From an uncultured Lachnospiraceae bacterium (GTDB lineage: Bacteria; Bacillota; Clostridia; Lachnospirales; Lachnospiraceae): a stretch of DNA of 17,023 nucleotides. Position numbers and translations under genes: made by a program. The DNA is taken from positions 1 to 17,023 of the forward strand of contig CAJUOE010000215.1 of assembly GCA_910587895.1 (NCBI GenBank), given 5' to 3'. Each line of letters starts with the position of its first letter. Within the stretch, counting starts at the first letter, position 1. The notes beneath the pieces are model-generated. The model was not told where the DNA came from. It saw only the letters and a program-made list of their open reading frames with translations, and did not search any database. Positions 1-7,244 of the stretch are shown here, piece by piece.

Positions 1-1
1 C

Positions 2-334
2 CATCGGAAAATCCACACTGAAATGGAAACACCGAAAAAATACGGTGAGCCGGATTTCTATATCGGCTATCTCCGTGAGCATCTTAAAGAACATCATTTC
101 GACGAAGCCTACCTCCAAAACTGGGAAGCGCAACTGAAAGCACAGGCTGCCGAGAAACACGGAACAAACGAAGCCGGATGCGACTCTGAAAAGAAAGCAC
201 GCGGCGAAACGGCTAACAGCCCCGAAGCCCGCATCGCAGACTTCCGCGCAAAAATAGCCGACCGCAAGGCAGAAACGGGAAAAGAGTATTTATCTTTCTA
301 TTTTATGGAAGCTAATTCGTATGAAGTGGAGTAG
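2..334 (+). CDS. C-terminal part of a hypothetical protein (Bacteroidota)
   Basis: The reading frame is open to the left edge of the window, so this may be the tail of a longer protein. The first ATG inside the window is at 23, which would give 103 aa. The product is very hydrophilic and rich in Glu, Lys and Ala. It has no membrane segment, and its middle to C-terminal part looks helical and charged. Its stop overlaps the start of the next gene by 14 bases (321-334), which suggests translational coupling and a shared transcript with the PepSY-type membrane protein. I do not recognise a family. A wholly spurious frame is less likely given the length and the overlap. Confidence 0.55.
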   Translation, partial: HRKIHTEMETPKKYGEPDFYIGYLREHLKEHHFDEAYLQNWEAQLKAQAAEKHGTNEAGCDSEKKARGETANSPEARIADFRAKIADRKAETGKEYLSFYFMEANSYEVE

Positions 335-887
335 TAACATCCGTAAATGGAGTCGGCTCATACACCGTGACCTGTCATTTTTCTTTTCCGGAATGGTATT
401 GATATATGCCATTTCCGGAATTGTAATGAATCACCGTGACACGATTAATCCGAACTTCTCCATCACACGGAAAGAATATAAAATAGCGGAAAAGCTACCG
501 GACAAAGCTGGAATGAGTAAAGAGAAAGTACTAACTCTACTAGAACCGTTAGGAGAAACCGGCAACTATACCAAATATTACTTCCCGAAAACGAATGTAA
601 TGAAAGTCTTCCTGAAAGGCGGTTCCAACCTCCTGGTAAACGTGAAGACAGGAGAAGCGGTATATGAATCCGTCACCCGTCGCCCGCTTATCGGAGCAAT
701 ATCCCGTTTACATTACAATCCGGGACAATGGTGGACTTACTTCGCGGATATTTTCGCTATCGCCCTTATTATCATTACTCTCTCCGGCATCATCATGCTG
801 AAAGGGAACAAGGGCATTATCGGCAGAGGGGGAATAGAAATCATTGTCGGAATCCTGATTCCCATTCTTTTCCTTTTCTTCTTTTGA
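321..887 (+). CDS. PepSY-associated transmembrane protein
   Basis: A 188-aa inner-membrane protein. There is a basic N-terminus (residues 1-17), a first membrane helix at about 19-36 ending in the GIVMNH motif, and an extracytoplasmic region of about 100 residues. A second helix lies at about 140-158 after the LHYNPGQWWTYFAD segment, followed by a Gly/Lys loop and a C-terminal hydrophobic helix ending in Phe residues. This layout matches the PepSY-associated TM family common in Bacteroides, often found beside TonB-linked or metal-uptake genes. The function of that family is not well defined. There is no Shine-Dalgarno sequence, as usual for Bacteroidota. The gene is followed after 23 bp by the ABC ATPase, so the two are probably co-transcribed. 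A role in iron or haem handling is inference only. Confidence 0.8.
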   Translation: MKWSSNIRKWSRLIHRDLSFFFSGMVLIYAISGIVMNHRDTINPNFSITRKEYKIAEKLPDKAGMSKEKVLTLLEPLGETGNYTKYYFPKTNVMKVFLKGGSNLLVNVKTGEAVYESVTRRPLIGAISRLHYNPGQWWTYFADIFAIALIIITLSGIIMLKGNKGIIGRGGIEIIVGILIPILFLFFF

Positions 888-910
888 ATCGAAATACCAG
901 ATAAAATCAA

Positions 911-1798
911 ATGGAACAAATTATCGAATGTAACAACCTGACGCACTACTATGGCAAACGGTTGATTTACGAAAACCTTAGTTTCACAGTACCTAAAGGA
1001 CGTATCCTGGGACTATTGGGAAAGAACGGTACGGGCAAAACCACCACTATCAATATCTTGAGCGGTTACCTGAAACCCCGTTCAGGGGAATGCCGCATCT
1101 TCGGACAGGAGATACAAACAATGGCACCGGCTCTGCGCCGCAATATCGGACTGCTCATCGAAGGTCATGTGCAATACCAATTCATGACCATCACCGAAAT
1201 AGAAAAATTCTACGCAGCCTTCTACCCCGGCCAGTGGAAAAAAGAAGCGTACTACGAACTGATGAATAAACTGAAAGTAGCTCCCGGACAACGTATCTCA
1301 CGTATGTCCTGCGGACAGCGCTCTCAAGTAGCTCTCGGACTTATCCTTGCACAAAATCCGGAACTTCTGGTACTGGACGACTTCTCACTCGGACTCGATC
1401 CCGGCTACCGCCGCCTGTTTGTCGACTATCTCCGCGACTACGCCCGCTCGGAAGGAAAAACCGTCTTTCTGACTTCACATATCATTCAGGATATGGAACG
1501 TCTCGTTGACGACTGCATTATTATGGACTACGGAAAGATACTGATTCAGAAACCAATCGCCGAATTACTGGAAAAAGGACGTCGCTACACCTTCACTATA
1601 CCCGAAGGTTATGAACTTCCTGCATCGGATGATTTCTACCATCCTTCTGTCATGCGGAACCAGTTGGAGACTTTCTCCTTCCTGCAACCGGCAGAAACAG
1701 AAGCTAAACTGAAATCAATGTCAGTGCCCTACAGAGACTTGCACTGTGAACAAGTGAATTTGGAAGACGCCTTTATCGGCCTCACCGGGAAATACTGA
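911..1798 (+). CDS. ABC transporter ATP-binding protein
   Basis: A 295-aa cytoplasmic ATPase. Walker A is GKNGTGKT (residues 37-44), the signature is MSCGQ (132-136), Walker B is LLVLDD (152-157), the D-loop is GLDP (161-164) and the H-loop histidine is H190 in TSH. The signature departs from the usual LSGGQ. The residue after the Walker B aspartate, normally the catalytic glutamate, is Asp157. Both changes are read directly and may slow ATP hydrolysis. The C-terminal 90 residues form the accessory region typical of single-domain exporter ATPases (CcmA/YhaQ-like). The next gene is the partner permease, so the pair is a two-gene ABC exporter or regulator. The substrate cannot be told from sequence. 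The start at 911 has no Shine-Dalgarno sequence. Confidence 0.9.
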   Translation: MEQIIECNNLTHYYGKRLIYENLSFTVPKGRILGLLGKNGTGKTTTINILSGYLKPRSGECRIFGQEIQTMAPALRRNIGLLIEGHVQYQFMTITEIEKFYAAFYPGQWKKEAYYELMNKLKVAPGQRISRMSCGQRSQVALGLILAQNPELLVLDDFSLGLDPGYRRLFVDYLRDYARSEGKTVFLTSHIIQDMERLVDDCIIMDYGKILIQKPIAELLEKGRRYTFTIPEGYELPASDDFYHPSVMRNQLETFSFLQPAETEAKLKSMSVPYRDLHCEQVNLEDAFIGLTGKY

Positions 1799-1827
1799 TT
1801 AAATTAAGAATAAGAATTGGCAACTCG

Positions 1828-1861
1828 TAACCCATAAATCATCATTCATAAATCATAAATC
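1828..1861 (+). repeat. Short direct repeats in an A/T-rich leader
   Basis: The 10-mer cataaatcat occurs at 1833-1842 and again at 1847-1856, followed by a partial third copy (ataaatc, 1855-1861). The repeats lie just ahead of the permease gene at 1869. Such low-complexity leaders are common between Bacteroides genes and need have no function beyond keeping the start site unstructured. Confidence 0.4.
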
Positions 1862-1868
1862 CTCAAGA

Positions 1869-2537
1869 ATGTACGCTATATTTTATAAAGAATGGATAAA
1901 GACACGGTGGTATTTTCTGCTTGCCGTGGTCGCCACACTTGGTTTTACAGGCTACTGTATGCTCCGCATCAACCGGGTGGTAGAAATGAAAGGGGCTGCC
2001 CATGTATGGGAAGTCATGCTGCAACGGGATGTCATCTTCATTGATATGTTGCAATATATCCCTCTGATTGCCGGAATCCTGATGGCAATCGTGCAGTTTG
2101 TCCCTGAGATGCAACGCAAATGTTTGAAGCTGACTCTCCACCTGCCTTATCCGGAACTGAAAATGACAGGCAATATGTTACTCTCCGGACTCATATTGCT
2201 TCTTGTCTGCTTCGCTTCCAATTTCCTGTTGATGGAGATCTATCTAAACGGAATACTTGCTCATGAACTCAAAAACCATATACTGCTAACCGCTTTAACG
2301 TGGTATCTCGCCGGCATCTCCGGCTATCTGCTCGTCGCATGGATTTGCCTCGAACCGGCATGGAAACGCCGTATCCTGAATCTCATTATCGCAGTATTGT
2401 TACTCCGAATCTTCTTCCTGTCGCCTACACCGGAAGCATACAACAAGTTTCTCCCTTATTTAGTGGTCTATACTTTGTTGACAGCCTCTTTCTCGTGGCT
2501 CTCTATCGTACGGTTCAAAGCTGGAAAACAGGATTAA
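1869..2537 (+). CDS. ABC transporter permease-like membrane protein
   Basis: A 222-aa hydrophobic protein with about six predicted membrane helices (near residues 14-32, 56-75, 96-120, 135-158, 166-182 and 190-210) separated by short loops. It begins FYKEWIKTRW, the Lys/Trp-rich N-terminus common to ABC-2 type permeases, which often start with a short amphipathic helix. It follows the ATPase gene by 70 bp and is followed by the DUF4857-like gene 39 bp later, which suggests one operon. No signature of a specific substrate family is visible. A permease is the best reading because of the topology and the partner gene. The start is an ATG after an A-rich leader without a ribosome site. Confidence 0.75.
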   Translation: MYAIFYKEWIKTRWYFLLAVVATLGFTGYCMLRINRVVEMKGAAHVWEVMLQRDVIFIDMLQYIPLIAGILMAIVQFVPEMQRKCLKLTLHLPYPELKMTGNMLLSGLILLLVCFASNFLLMEIYLNGILAHELKNHILLTALTWYLAGISGYLLVAWICLEPAWKRRILNLIIAVLLLRIFFLSPTPEAYNKFLPYLVVYTLLTASFSWLSIVRFKAGKQD

Positions 2538-2576
2538 CCAATAAAAATAAAAGATTAAATATTAAAAGATTGAGAA

Positions 2577-3008
2577 ATGAGACGTTTCAGTACCATACTA
2601 TTATATGTAACCATCGCTTTTCTGCTGCTTTGGCAGTTGCCTTGGTGTTACAATTTCTTTATCGTAAAGCCGGAAAAGACTCCCTTTACCCTGTATAGTT
2701 TCGTAATTGGCGATTTCGCCCAGATGGGACAAGAAGAAGGGAAAGGAACCGTGCGCCGTGACCTTGCAGGAAACATTTATTCGGAAGCTGCTTTCGACAG
2801 CATCCTGCCTATGTTTTATTTCCGCCAGTTGATGTCTGATGAGCGTTTTCCGGATACCATTCAAGGAATCGCAGTGACTCCCAAAATGGTGCAGACGGAA
2901 AACTTCAACTTCCGTAGTGTACCTTCGGATATAAACACGCCTTCTATCAGACTTTACCCGCTGATGGAATCTATGTCAGGACGTGTAGACCTGAAAAATG
3001 CTGTCTGA
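2577..3008 (+). CDS. DUF4857-like membrane-anchored protein, truncated at a chimeric join
   Basis: A single N-terminal signal-anchor helix (residues 5-20) is followed by an extracytoplasmic region with FTLYSFVIGDF and YFRQLMSDERFP segments. This resembles the DUF4857 proteins that follow PepSY-TM and ABC genes in Bacteroides; I recall these as several hundred residues long. Here the frame ends after 143 aa. The family-like sequence stops at GRVDLK, encoded up to about 2996. The last residues and the stop at 3006-3008 come from foreign DNA, because on the other strand the same bases encode the start of a clostridial decarboxylase subunit. The gene is therefore cut, not naturally short. The family name rests on recall and neighbourhood. 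Confidence 0.6.
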   Translation: MRRFSTILLYVTIAFLLLWQLPWCYNFFIVKPEKTPFTLYSFVIGDFAQMGQEEGKGTVRRDLAGNIYSEAAFDSILPMFYFRQLMSDERFPDTIQGIAVTPKMVQTENFNFRSVPSDINTPSIRLYPLMESMSGRVDLKNAV

Positions 3009-3046
3009 TGCAGGAGGTTTGATAAAGTTTCTCCTACGTAACTCAT
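2993..3046 (-). CDS. mmdB: Sodium-pump decarboxylase beta subunit, N-terminal fragment cut by the chimeric join
   Basis: On the - strand an ATG at 3044-3046 follows a strong ribosome site (ggaggtaaaat, 5 bp spacing), 18 bp after the stop of the biotin-carrier gene. It reads MSYVGETLSNLLHQTAFF and then loses all resemblance to the family. OadB/GcdB/MmdB-type beta subunits are integral membrane proteins that couple decarboxylation to Na+ export, and their N-termini have this form just before the first membrane helix. The expected continuation is missing because bases below about 2993 belong to a Bacteroidota gene on the other strand. Position in the operon (last, after the biotin carrier) matches the known order of methylmalonyl-CoA decarboxylase genes. 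Too short for annotation software to call. Confidence 0.65.
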
Positions 3047-3064
3047 ATTTTACCTCCAAAATAA

Positions 3065-3442
3065 TTAGTTGTTCATAGTTGCCAGTAATGCGCCTGCTTC
3101 TACTGCCTGACCTGCGCTCACGTCAATGCTAGCTACAGTTCCGTCTTCCGGAGCAACGACAGGCGTCTCCATCTTCATAACTTCCAAAACCAGAATCGTA
3201 TCGCCACGTTTTACAGCGTCGCCGACCTTCTTGTCAATGCTGAATACCTTGCCGGCTGCGCCTGCCTCAATCTTCACGCTTCCTGCGCCGCCTGCTGCCG
3301 GTGCCGGTGCTGCTGCGGGTGCCGGTGCTGCCGCCGGAGCTGCTGCTCTTACCGGAGCTGCTGCGGGCGCAGCGCCTGCGCCGTTTTCTTCTACAGTAAC
3401 ATCATAAACGTTTCCATTAACAGTAATTGTATAGCTTTTCAT
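3065..3442 (-). CDS. mmdC: Biotin carboxyl carrier protein of acyl-CoA decarboxylase (gamma subunit)
   Basis: A 125-aa protein with a short N-terminal beta region (MKSYTITVNGNVYDVTVEE), an Ala/Pro-rich flexible linker at about residues 22-52, and a C-terminal biotinyl domain at about 54-124. The biotin-attachment motif EVMKMET is present, with Lys90 as the expected biotinylated residue. The domain shuttles CO2 from the carboxyltransferase to the membrane beta subunit. The ribosome site aggagg lies 7 bp ahead of the ATG at 3440-3442. The size and linker match MmdC/GcdC-type carriers rather than the larger AccB of fatty-acid synthesis. It lies between an OadG-like gene and a beta-subunit start, which supports a sodium-pump decarboxylase. 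Confidence 0.92.
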   Translation of the reverse strand: MKSYTITVNGNVYDVTVEENGAGAAPAAAPVRAAAPAAAPAPAAAPAPAAGGAGSVKIEAGAAGKVFSIDKKVGDAVKRGDTILVLEVMKMETPVVAPEDGTVASIDVSAGQAVEAGALLATMNN

Positions 3443-3471
3443 TTTCGTTTCCTCCTGAATATTCTATTATT

Positions 3472-3600
3472 GTAACTGTTCAGTCCCTTCACAGTTACGA
3501 TGAAAAATCCATAAAAATTGCTTCGCAATGGGATTTTTCATAGTTGAATCATGTTCTTACGGTCAGCGCAGCTTGTGCGCAGACCTGACTGAATAGTTGC
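3472..3600. repeat. 129-bp palindromic MITE/REP-like element
   Basis: The outer ends form an imperfect 14-bp terminal inverted repeat (3472-3485 against 3587-3600, 12 of 14 matching). Inside are three hairpins. The first pairs gtaactgt (3472-3479) with acagttac (3491-3498). The second pairs tgaaaaatcc (3501-3510) with ggatttttca (3531-3540) around an inner attgc/gcaat stem (3517-3521, 3525-3529). The third pairs ggtc-a-gcgca (3561-3570) with tgcgc-a-gacc (3576-3585). It fills almost the whole gap between two operon genes. No protein frame is visible in it. It may be a non-autonomous mobile repeat, and in RNA it would be a highly folded spacer that could affect the expression of downstream genes. 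Confidence 0.7.
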
Positions 3601-3603
3601 CTG

Positions 3604-4383
3604 TTACCTTCTTCTAATGGAACGCACTACAAAATCACTTGTAGAAGTTCCGGTAGATGCTGCAATCGCCGCTGCAATTACGGCTGCCAGTTCCAAATCA
3701 TCCTGTGCTGCCACAGGCGCTGCCGGAGCTGCCACGGGAGCCGGAGCTGCCGCTGGTGCCGGTGTTGTCTTCTTTTTCTCGAGATATGAGAAAATCTTGA
3801 AACAATAAATAATTAAACTAATCAGTATCAGAACGGCAAACACGATGCCCATGCCCATCAAAGTGTTCAATGCGGCATTCGTCATCTTCTCGCCCAATGT
3901 CTGTACTGCCTCTACGCCGATGTCCTCCAGCTCCATATTGTGGTATTTGTATACATAACTGAGGATAACCGGACGGTCTGTAAACGTAATCTCCTGCTTG
4001 CATTCCAATGTCTTGCCGGACTTGGTAATCGTGAAATCGCCTAATTCCACATATTCGCCTGCCTGTGCAACTGCGTCATCCCAACGGATCATCATATTGG
4101 CCTGCTGTATAATGCCTGCAATATCCTCTTCCGATGCAGTGGGGGCAACAGATTTGATATAATTGTTCCTCTCAACATCAGACATATCCTTCATGACAGT
4201 ATATGGCTCTTTCTGCTCGTCTGTCATTTCCAGAAGTGATGTAACAGTTCCCTCACACGTACTCTTCAACTGGTCATAACTGTATCCATTATAACTCATT
4301 GTGGTAGGATCCGTTTCTCCACATGCTGCCAGCCCAAGTGCGATAAGACACATACTGATTATCAGCAATATTTTCTTTTTCAT
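3604..4383 (-). CDS. mmdD: OadG-type decarboxylase subunit with lipoprotein N-terminus (delta subunit)
   Basis: A 259-aa protein starting at the ATG at 4381-4383, chosen because a ribosome site (aggtga) precedes it and a lipoprotein signal follows at once: MKKK, a hydrophobic stretch, and the lipobox LAAC with Cys21. An upstream in-frame ATG would add 24 residues that overlap the previous gene. Residues 22-170 form an extracellular domain of unknown function. A membrane helix lies at about 175-197, followed by a cytoplasmic Lys-rich segment, an Ala/Pro linker (208-227) and a short C-terminal helix ending in SIRRR. The helix, linker and tail are typical of OadG/MmdD subunits, which stabilise the decarboxylase complex. 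Classical OadG is only about 80-120 aa, so the exported N-terminal domain is the unusual part. Confidence 0.8.
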   Translation of the reverse strand: MKKKILLIISMCLIALGLAACGETDPTTMSYNGYSYDQLKSTCEGTVTSLLEMTDEQKEPYTVMKDMSDVERNNYIKSVAPTASEEDIAGIIQQANMMIRWDDAVAQAGEYVELGDFTITKSGKTLECKQEITFTDRPVILSYVYKYHNMELEDIGVEAVQTLGEKMTNAALNTLMGMGIVFAVLILISLIIYCFKIFSYLEKKKTTPAPAAAPAPVAAPAAPVAAQDDLELAAVIAAAIAASTGTSTSDFVVRSIRRR

Positions 4384-4396
4384 AAACTTCACCTTT

Positions 4397-5833
4397 CTAT
4401 TTTGCTGTATGTTTTCTGACCGGCTCGCCCGAACCCTTCGTGTAGAGCATCTCAAATGCCGCTACCGCATACTTCCTGGTATCTTCCGGTGCAATAATCA
4501 AATCAACCTGTCCTCTTCTTGCTGCCGTCTGAACGGAAGACTGCAGCTGTTCGTAAGCTTTTGCCTTCTCTGAAATCACATCTGCCGGTTCGCCGTCATA
4601 CATAATCTTTGCAGCCTGTCCGGCATCCATCATGCCAATCTTGCTGCCATCCCATGCATAGACAAGGTCTGCGCCGATCGATTTGCTGTTCATCATTACA
4701 TATGCGCTGCCGTATGCGTTGCCGATGATGATGTTTACCTTCGGAACTGTTGCGCCTGCAAATGCAGCCGTCATGCGTGCCATTGCCTTTGCCAGGGATT
4801 TCTCGGAACACTCTGTTGCGGAAAATCCTTCCACATTCGTCAAGGACAGTACCGGAATGTCAAACGCATCACAGAAATTGATGAATTCTGCCGCCTTATT
4901 GCATCCTCTTGCCGTCAGGACAGCCTCATAGTTCTCTGTTTTCTCTCCGCCCTCGCCAAATACAGCCGTAGTATTGGCAACAACGCCAACCGTTGCTCCA
5001 TTGAGCTTGATGAATCCGGTTACCATATTTCTAGCAAAATCTTTTTTCGTCTCAATAAATAAATTGCTGTCGGAGATATGTGCAAGAACCAGTCTTGCAT
5101 CTTCCTTACATCCTGCAAGGTTCTCACATACACGGTTCAGATCATCCATGCACTCGTCTTCCCTGCCGCATTCCGCATTGTTGCCCGGAAGTACGCAGAT
5201 TAACTGACGGATGGCAGCGAGGATTTCCTCTGTTGTTCCAACGCCGTCAATGCATCCGTTGTTGCTGCCCTGATATTCAGCGCTTGCGGTGTCGCATTTG
5301 CCGACATGGTTGCCTTCAATGGCATTCGGAGAATTTACAAACATTCTTCCGTTTTCTTTCTCTACATAGGCGAAATCGCTCAACGCCGGAACAACGGCAA
5401 GTCCGCCGCCACATGCGCCGAAAATTGCAGATACCTGCGGAATGACACCGCTTGCAGCCACCTGCTTTGCATAAATCTCGCCAAAACCGTTCAATGCATC
5501 TACAGATTCCTGTAAACGCATTCCTGCACAGTCAATCAGTCCAATGACAGGCGCTCCCATCTTCATTGCCATATCATAGATTGCGGCAATTTTCTTACTG
5601 TGCATCTCACCAATCGTTCCGTTTAACACGGATGCATCCTGGCTGTACACATACACCAGATTTCCGTCAATCAAACCGTATCCGGTGATAACGCCGTCCG
5701 ACGGTGTTTCAGACTGACTCAAATCAAAATCTGTACTTCTTGCAGTTACCAGAGCGCCGATTTCCATGAAACTTTTCTCATCGAGAAGACCGGCAATTCT
5801 CTGTCTTGCTGAGTTGGTAGAATTACTCATCAT
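4397..5833 (-). CDS. mmdA: Acyl-CoA decarboxylase carboxyltransferase (alpha subunit), probably methylmalonyl-CoA decarboxylase
   Basis: A 478-aa crotonase-fold carboxyltransferase of the methylmalonyl-CoA/propionyl-CoA type. It moves a carboxyl group from an acyl-CoA to biotin on the carrier protein. The N-terminal half has the glycine-rich FGACGGGLA segment (138-146). The C-terminal half has IGNAYGSAY (370-378). In this family the Gly-rich loops form oxyanion holes. Known MmdA proteins are about 500 aa, while glutaconyl-CoA decarboxylase alpha is near 590, so methylmalonyl-CoA is the likelier substrate, though not proven. The start has two adjacent ATG codons (5833 and 5830) behind GGAGG. 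It is the first gene of the operon, behind a promoter at 5887-5915. Its stop is 13 bp before the lipoprotein subunit gene. Confidence 0.88.
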   Translation of the reverse strand: MMSNSTNSARQRIAGLLDEKSFMEIGALVTARSTDFDLSQSETPSDGVITGYGLIDGNLVYVYSQDASVLNGTIGEMHSKKIAAIYDMAMKMGAPVIGLIDCAGMRLQESVDALNGFGEIYAKQVAASGVIPQVSAIFGACGGGLAVVPALSDFAYVEKENGRMFVNSPNAIEGNHVGKCDTASAEYQGSNNGCIDGVGTTEEILAAIRQLICVLPGNNAECGREDECMDDLNRVCENLAGCKEDARLVLAHISDSNLFIETKKDFARNMVTGFIKLNGATVGVVANTTAVFGEGGEKTENYEAVLTARGCNKAAEFINFCDAFDIPVLSLTNVEGFSATECSEKSLAKAMARMTAAFAGATVPKVNIIIGNAYGSAYVMMNSKSIGADLVYAWDGSKIGMMDAGQAAKIMYDGEPADVISEKAKAYEQLQSSVQTAARRGQVDLIIAPEDTRKYAVAAFEMLYTKGSGEPVRKHTAK

Positions 5834-5886
5834 TTAAACCTCCATATGTATTTTGAAATTTTTTATAAAATTTTCTTCCGATTGTA

Positions 5887-5915
5887 ATTGTATCTCTTTT
5901 ACCGCAAATTTTCAA
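5887..5915 (-). promoter_or_regulatory. Sigma-A-type promoter of the decarboxylase operon
   Basis: On the - strand TTGAAA (5910-5915) and TACAAT (5887-5892) are separated by exactly 17 bp. They lie about 55 bp ahead of the carboxyltransferase start, in an A/T-rich gap between this operon and the carboxypeptidase gene. A second TACAAT overlaps downstream at 5881-5886. Confidence 0.6.
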
Positions 5916-5922
5916 TAGCTAT

Positions 5923-7185
5923 TTAGAGAAAATAAAAATTCTTTTCCATAAAGAAGAGTTTCAGCAGAAAATTCTGATACCAGGAGGGCTCCAGCTTGCG
6001 CACGGACTTGCCCGCGCATACCGGAATCTCCGCAATCTGCCGCTCTCCCAGATAGTATTGGATGCTCCCGACCTGCTGTCCTTTCTCCACAGGAGCGCTT
6101 AACTGCTCAGGGATATCATAAATTGTCCGCACCTCCTCGTCCGCCCGTTTGAGCACGATAAGCTCTTTTTCCTCCACCCGCAGAGGCACCGTAACATTTT
6201 GATAGAGCCTGCCGTTTTCCGGCTCCGCATCGACAGCCATGACCGGGGAAAATTCCCTGCCATATTCGTAGACGTCCGTATTTTGATACTGCTCCAGCCC
6301 ATAATTCATCAAGGACGTCGTATCCGCCCACTTATAGCTTTTGTTGTTGGGCCAGCCGCAGGCAAGCAGCGCCACGACAAAGGTCCTGCCCTCCCGCTCG
6401 AGGGCGCCAACGTAACAGTAGCCCGCATTTCCGGTAAATCCGGTCTTTCCCGACAGCGCACCGTCCATCATCTGAAGAAATGCATTGTGATTGTTGCAGT
6501 TATAGGACTTCGTACCGGCGACATTCGTAAACTGGTGGTTCTGCGTACGGGTAATCTCAAGGAACTGCTCGTTTTTGATACAATAGCTCATGATTTTTGC
6601 CAGGTCCTGCGCCGTCGTCCCATGCACGCCCCCTTCGTTTTGGGCATCCAGCCCGTTGGGGGTGATAAAATAAGTATCTTCACAGCCAAGCTCGGCCGCC
6701 TTCTGATTCATCTTCTTTGCGAACTCCTCCACACTCCCCGCGATATGCTCCGCGATTGCCACCGCCGAATCATTGTGGGATTCCAGCATCAGCGAGTACA
6801 GTAAATCCCTCAGGTAAAATCTGTCATCCGTGCGCATACCAAGCCGGACTTTCGGCATGGAGGCCGCATAGCTGCTGACGCTTACCTCATCTTCCAGATT
6901 GCCAAGCTCCAGCGTGAGGATACAGGTCATGATTTTTGTCGTACTGGCATTCGGCATATGCTCATAACCGTTCTTTTCGTACAACACCCTGCCGCTCTTT
7001 GCGTCCATCAGGACTGCTGACCTGGCATACAGGGTGATATTCGGCTGTCCTTCTTCGGCTGCCTGTGCCAGGCCGGGCAGGCACAGGCTGATAAACAGAC
7101 TAAAAAGCAGGACAAATGCTGCAAGTCCTGCCTTTCTTCTGTCGTCATATACATTTTTTATGCTGTGTAACATCCATCTTCTCAT
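5923..7185 (-). CDS. D-alanyl-D-alanine carboxypeptidase (peptidase S11, low-molecular-weight PBP)
   Basis: A 420-aa exported enzyme that trims the terminal D-Ala from peptidoglycan stem peptides. A signal peptide spans residues 1-43 (basic start, hydrophobic core at 20-37, AQA cleavage region). All three active-site motifs are present: S81-T-T-K84 with the nucleophilic serine, S136-H-N138, and K247-T-G249. A C-terminal beta-rich domain of the PBP5 type follows at about 300-395. The tail then ends in an aromatic/hydrophobic segment that may act as a membrane anchor. It is DacF/DacB-like; the exact paralogue cannot be told. A TATAAT box lies at 7215-7220 (- strand), with no good -35. The ATG at 7183-7185 has only a weak ribosome site. 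It ends the scp cluster and has a truncated paralogue at 9594. Confidence 0.93.
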   Translation of the reverse strand: MRRWMLHSIKNVYDDRRKAGLAAFVLLFSLFISLCLPGLAQAAEEGQPNITLYARSAVLMDAKSGRVLYEKNGYEHMPNASTTKIMTCILTLELGNLEDEVSVSSYAASMPKVRLGMRTDDRFYLRDLLYSLMLESHNDSAVAIAEHIAGSVEEFAKKMNQKAAELGCEDTYFITPNGLDAQNEGGVHGTTAQDLAKIMSYCIKNEQFLEITRTQNHQFTNVAGTKSYNCNNHNAFLQMMDGALSGKTGFTGNAGYCYVGALEREGRTFVVALLACGWPNNKSYKWADTTSLMNYGLEQYQNTDVYEYGREFSPVMAVDAEPENGRLYQNVTVPLRVEEKELIVLKRADEEVRTIYDIPEQLSAPVEKGQQVGSIQYYLGERQIAEIPVCAGKSVRKLEPSWYQNFLLKLFFMEKNFYFL

Positions 7186-7244
7186 AACAAGGCTCTCACA
7201 TCTGATTTCTCTTCATTATATTGAAAAAGCCTTCGTTTTATGTC

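Noticed and set aside
2300..2698. A 132-codon + strand frame bridging the permease and DUF4857-like genes
   Set aside because: It overlaps both real genes in another frame and has an Arg- and Leu-rich shadow composition.
3126..3407. A 93-codon Ala-rich frame on the + strand
   Set aside because: It is the complement of the Ala/Pro linker of the biotin carrier. GC-rich repeats of GCT/GCC give open frames on both strands.
3597..3608. A 12-mer (ttgcctgttacc) shared, inverted, with 8617-8628
   Set aside because: It extends no further at either place. One copy crosses a stop codon and the other is promoter spacer. A match of this length in 17 kb is plausible by chance.
6199..6804. A 201-codon open frame on the + strand inside the carboxypeptidase gene
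   Set aside because: It lies fully antisense to a gene with all three active-site motifs and shows no domain, ribosome site or composition of its own. It is a shadow frame.
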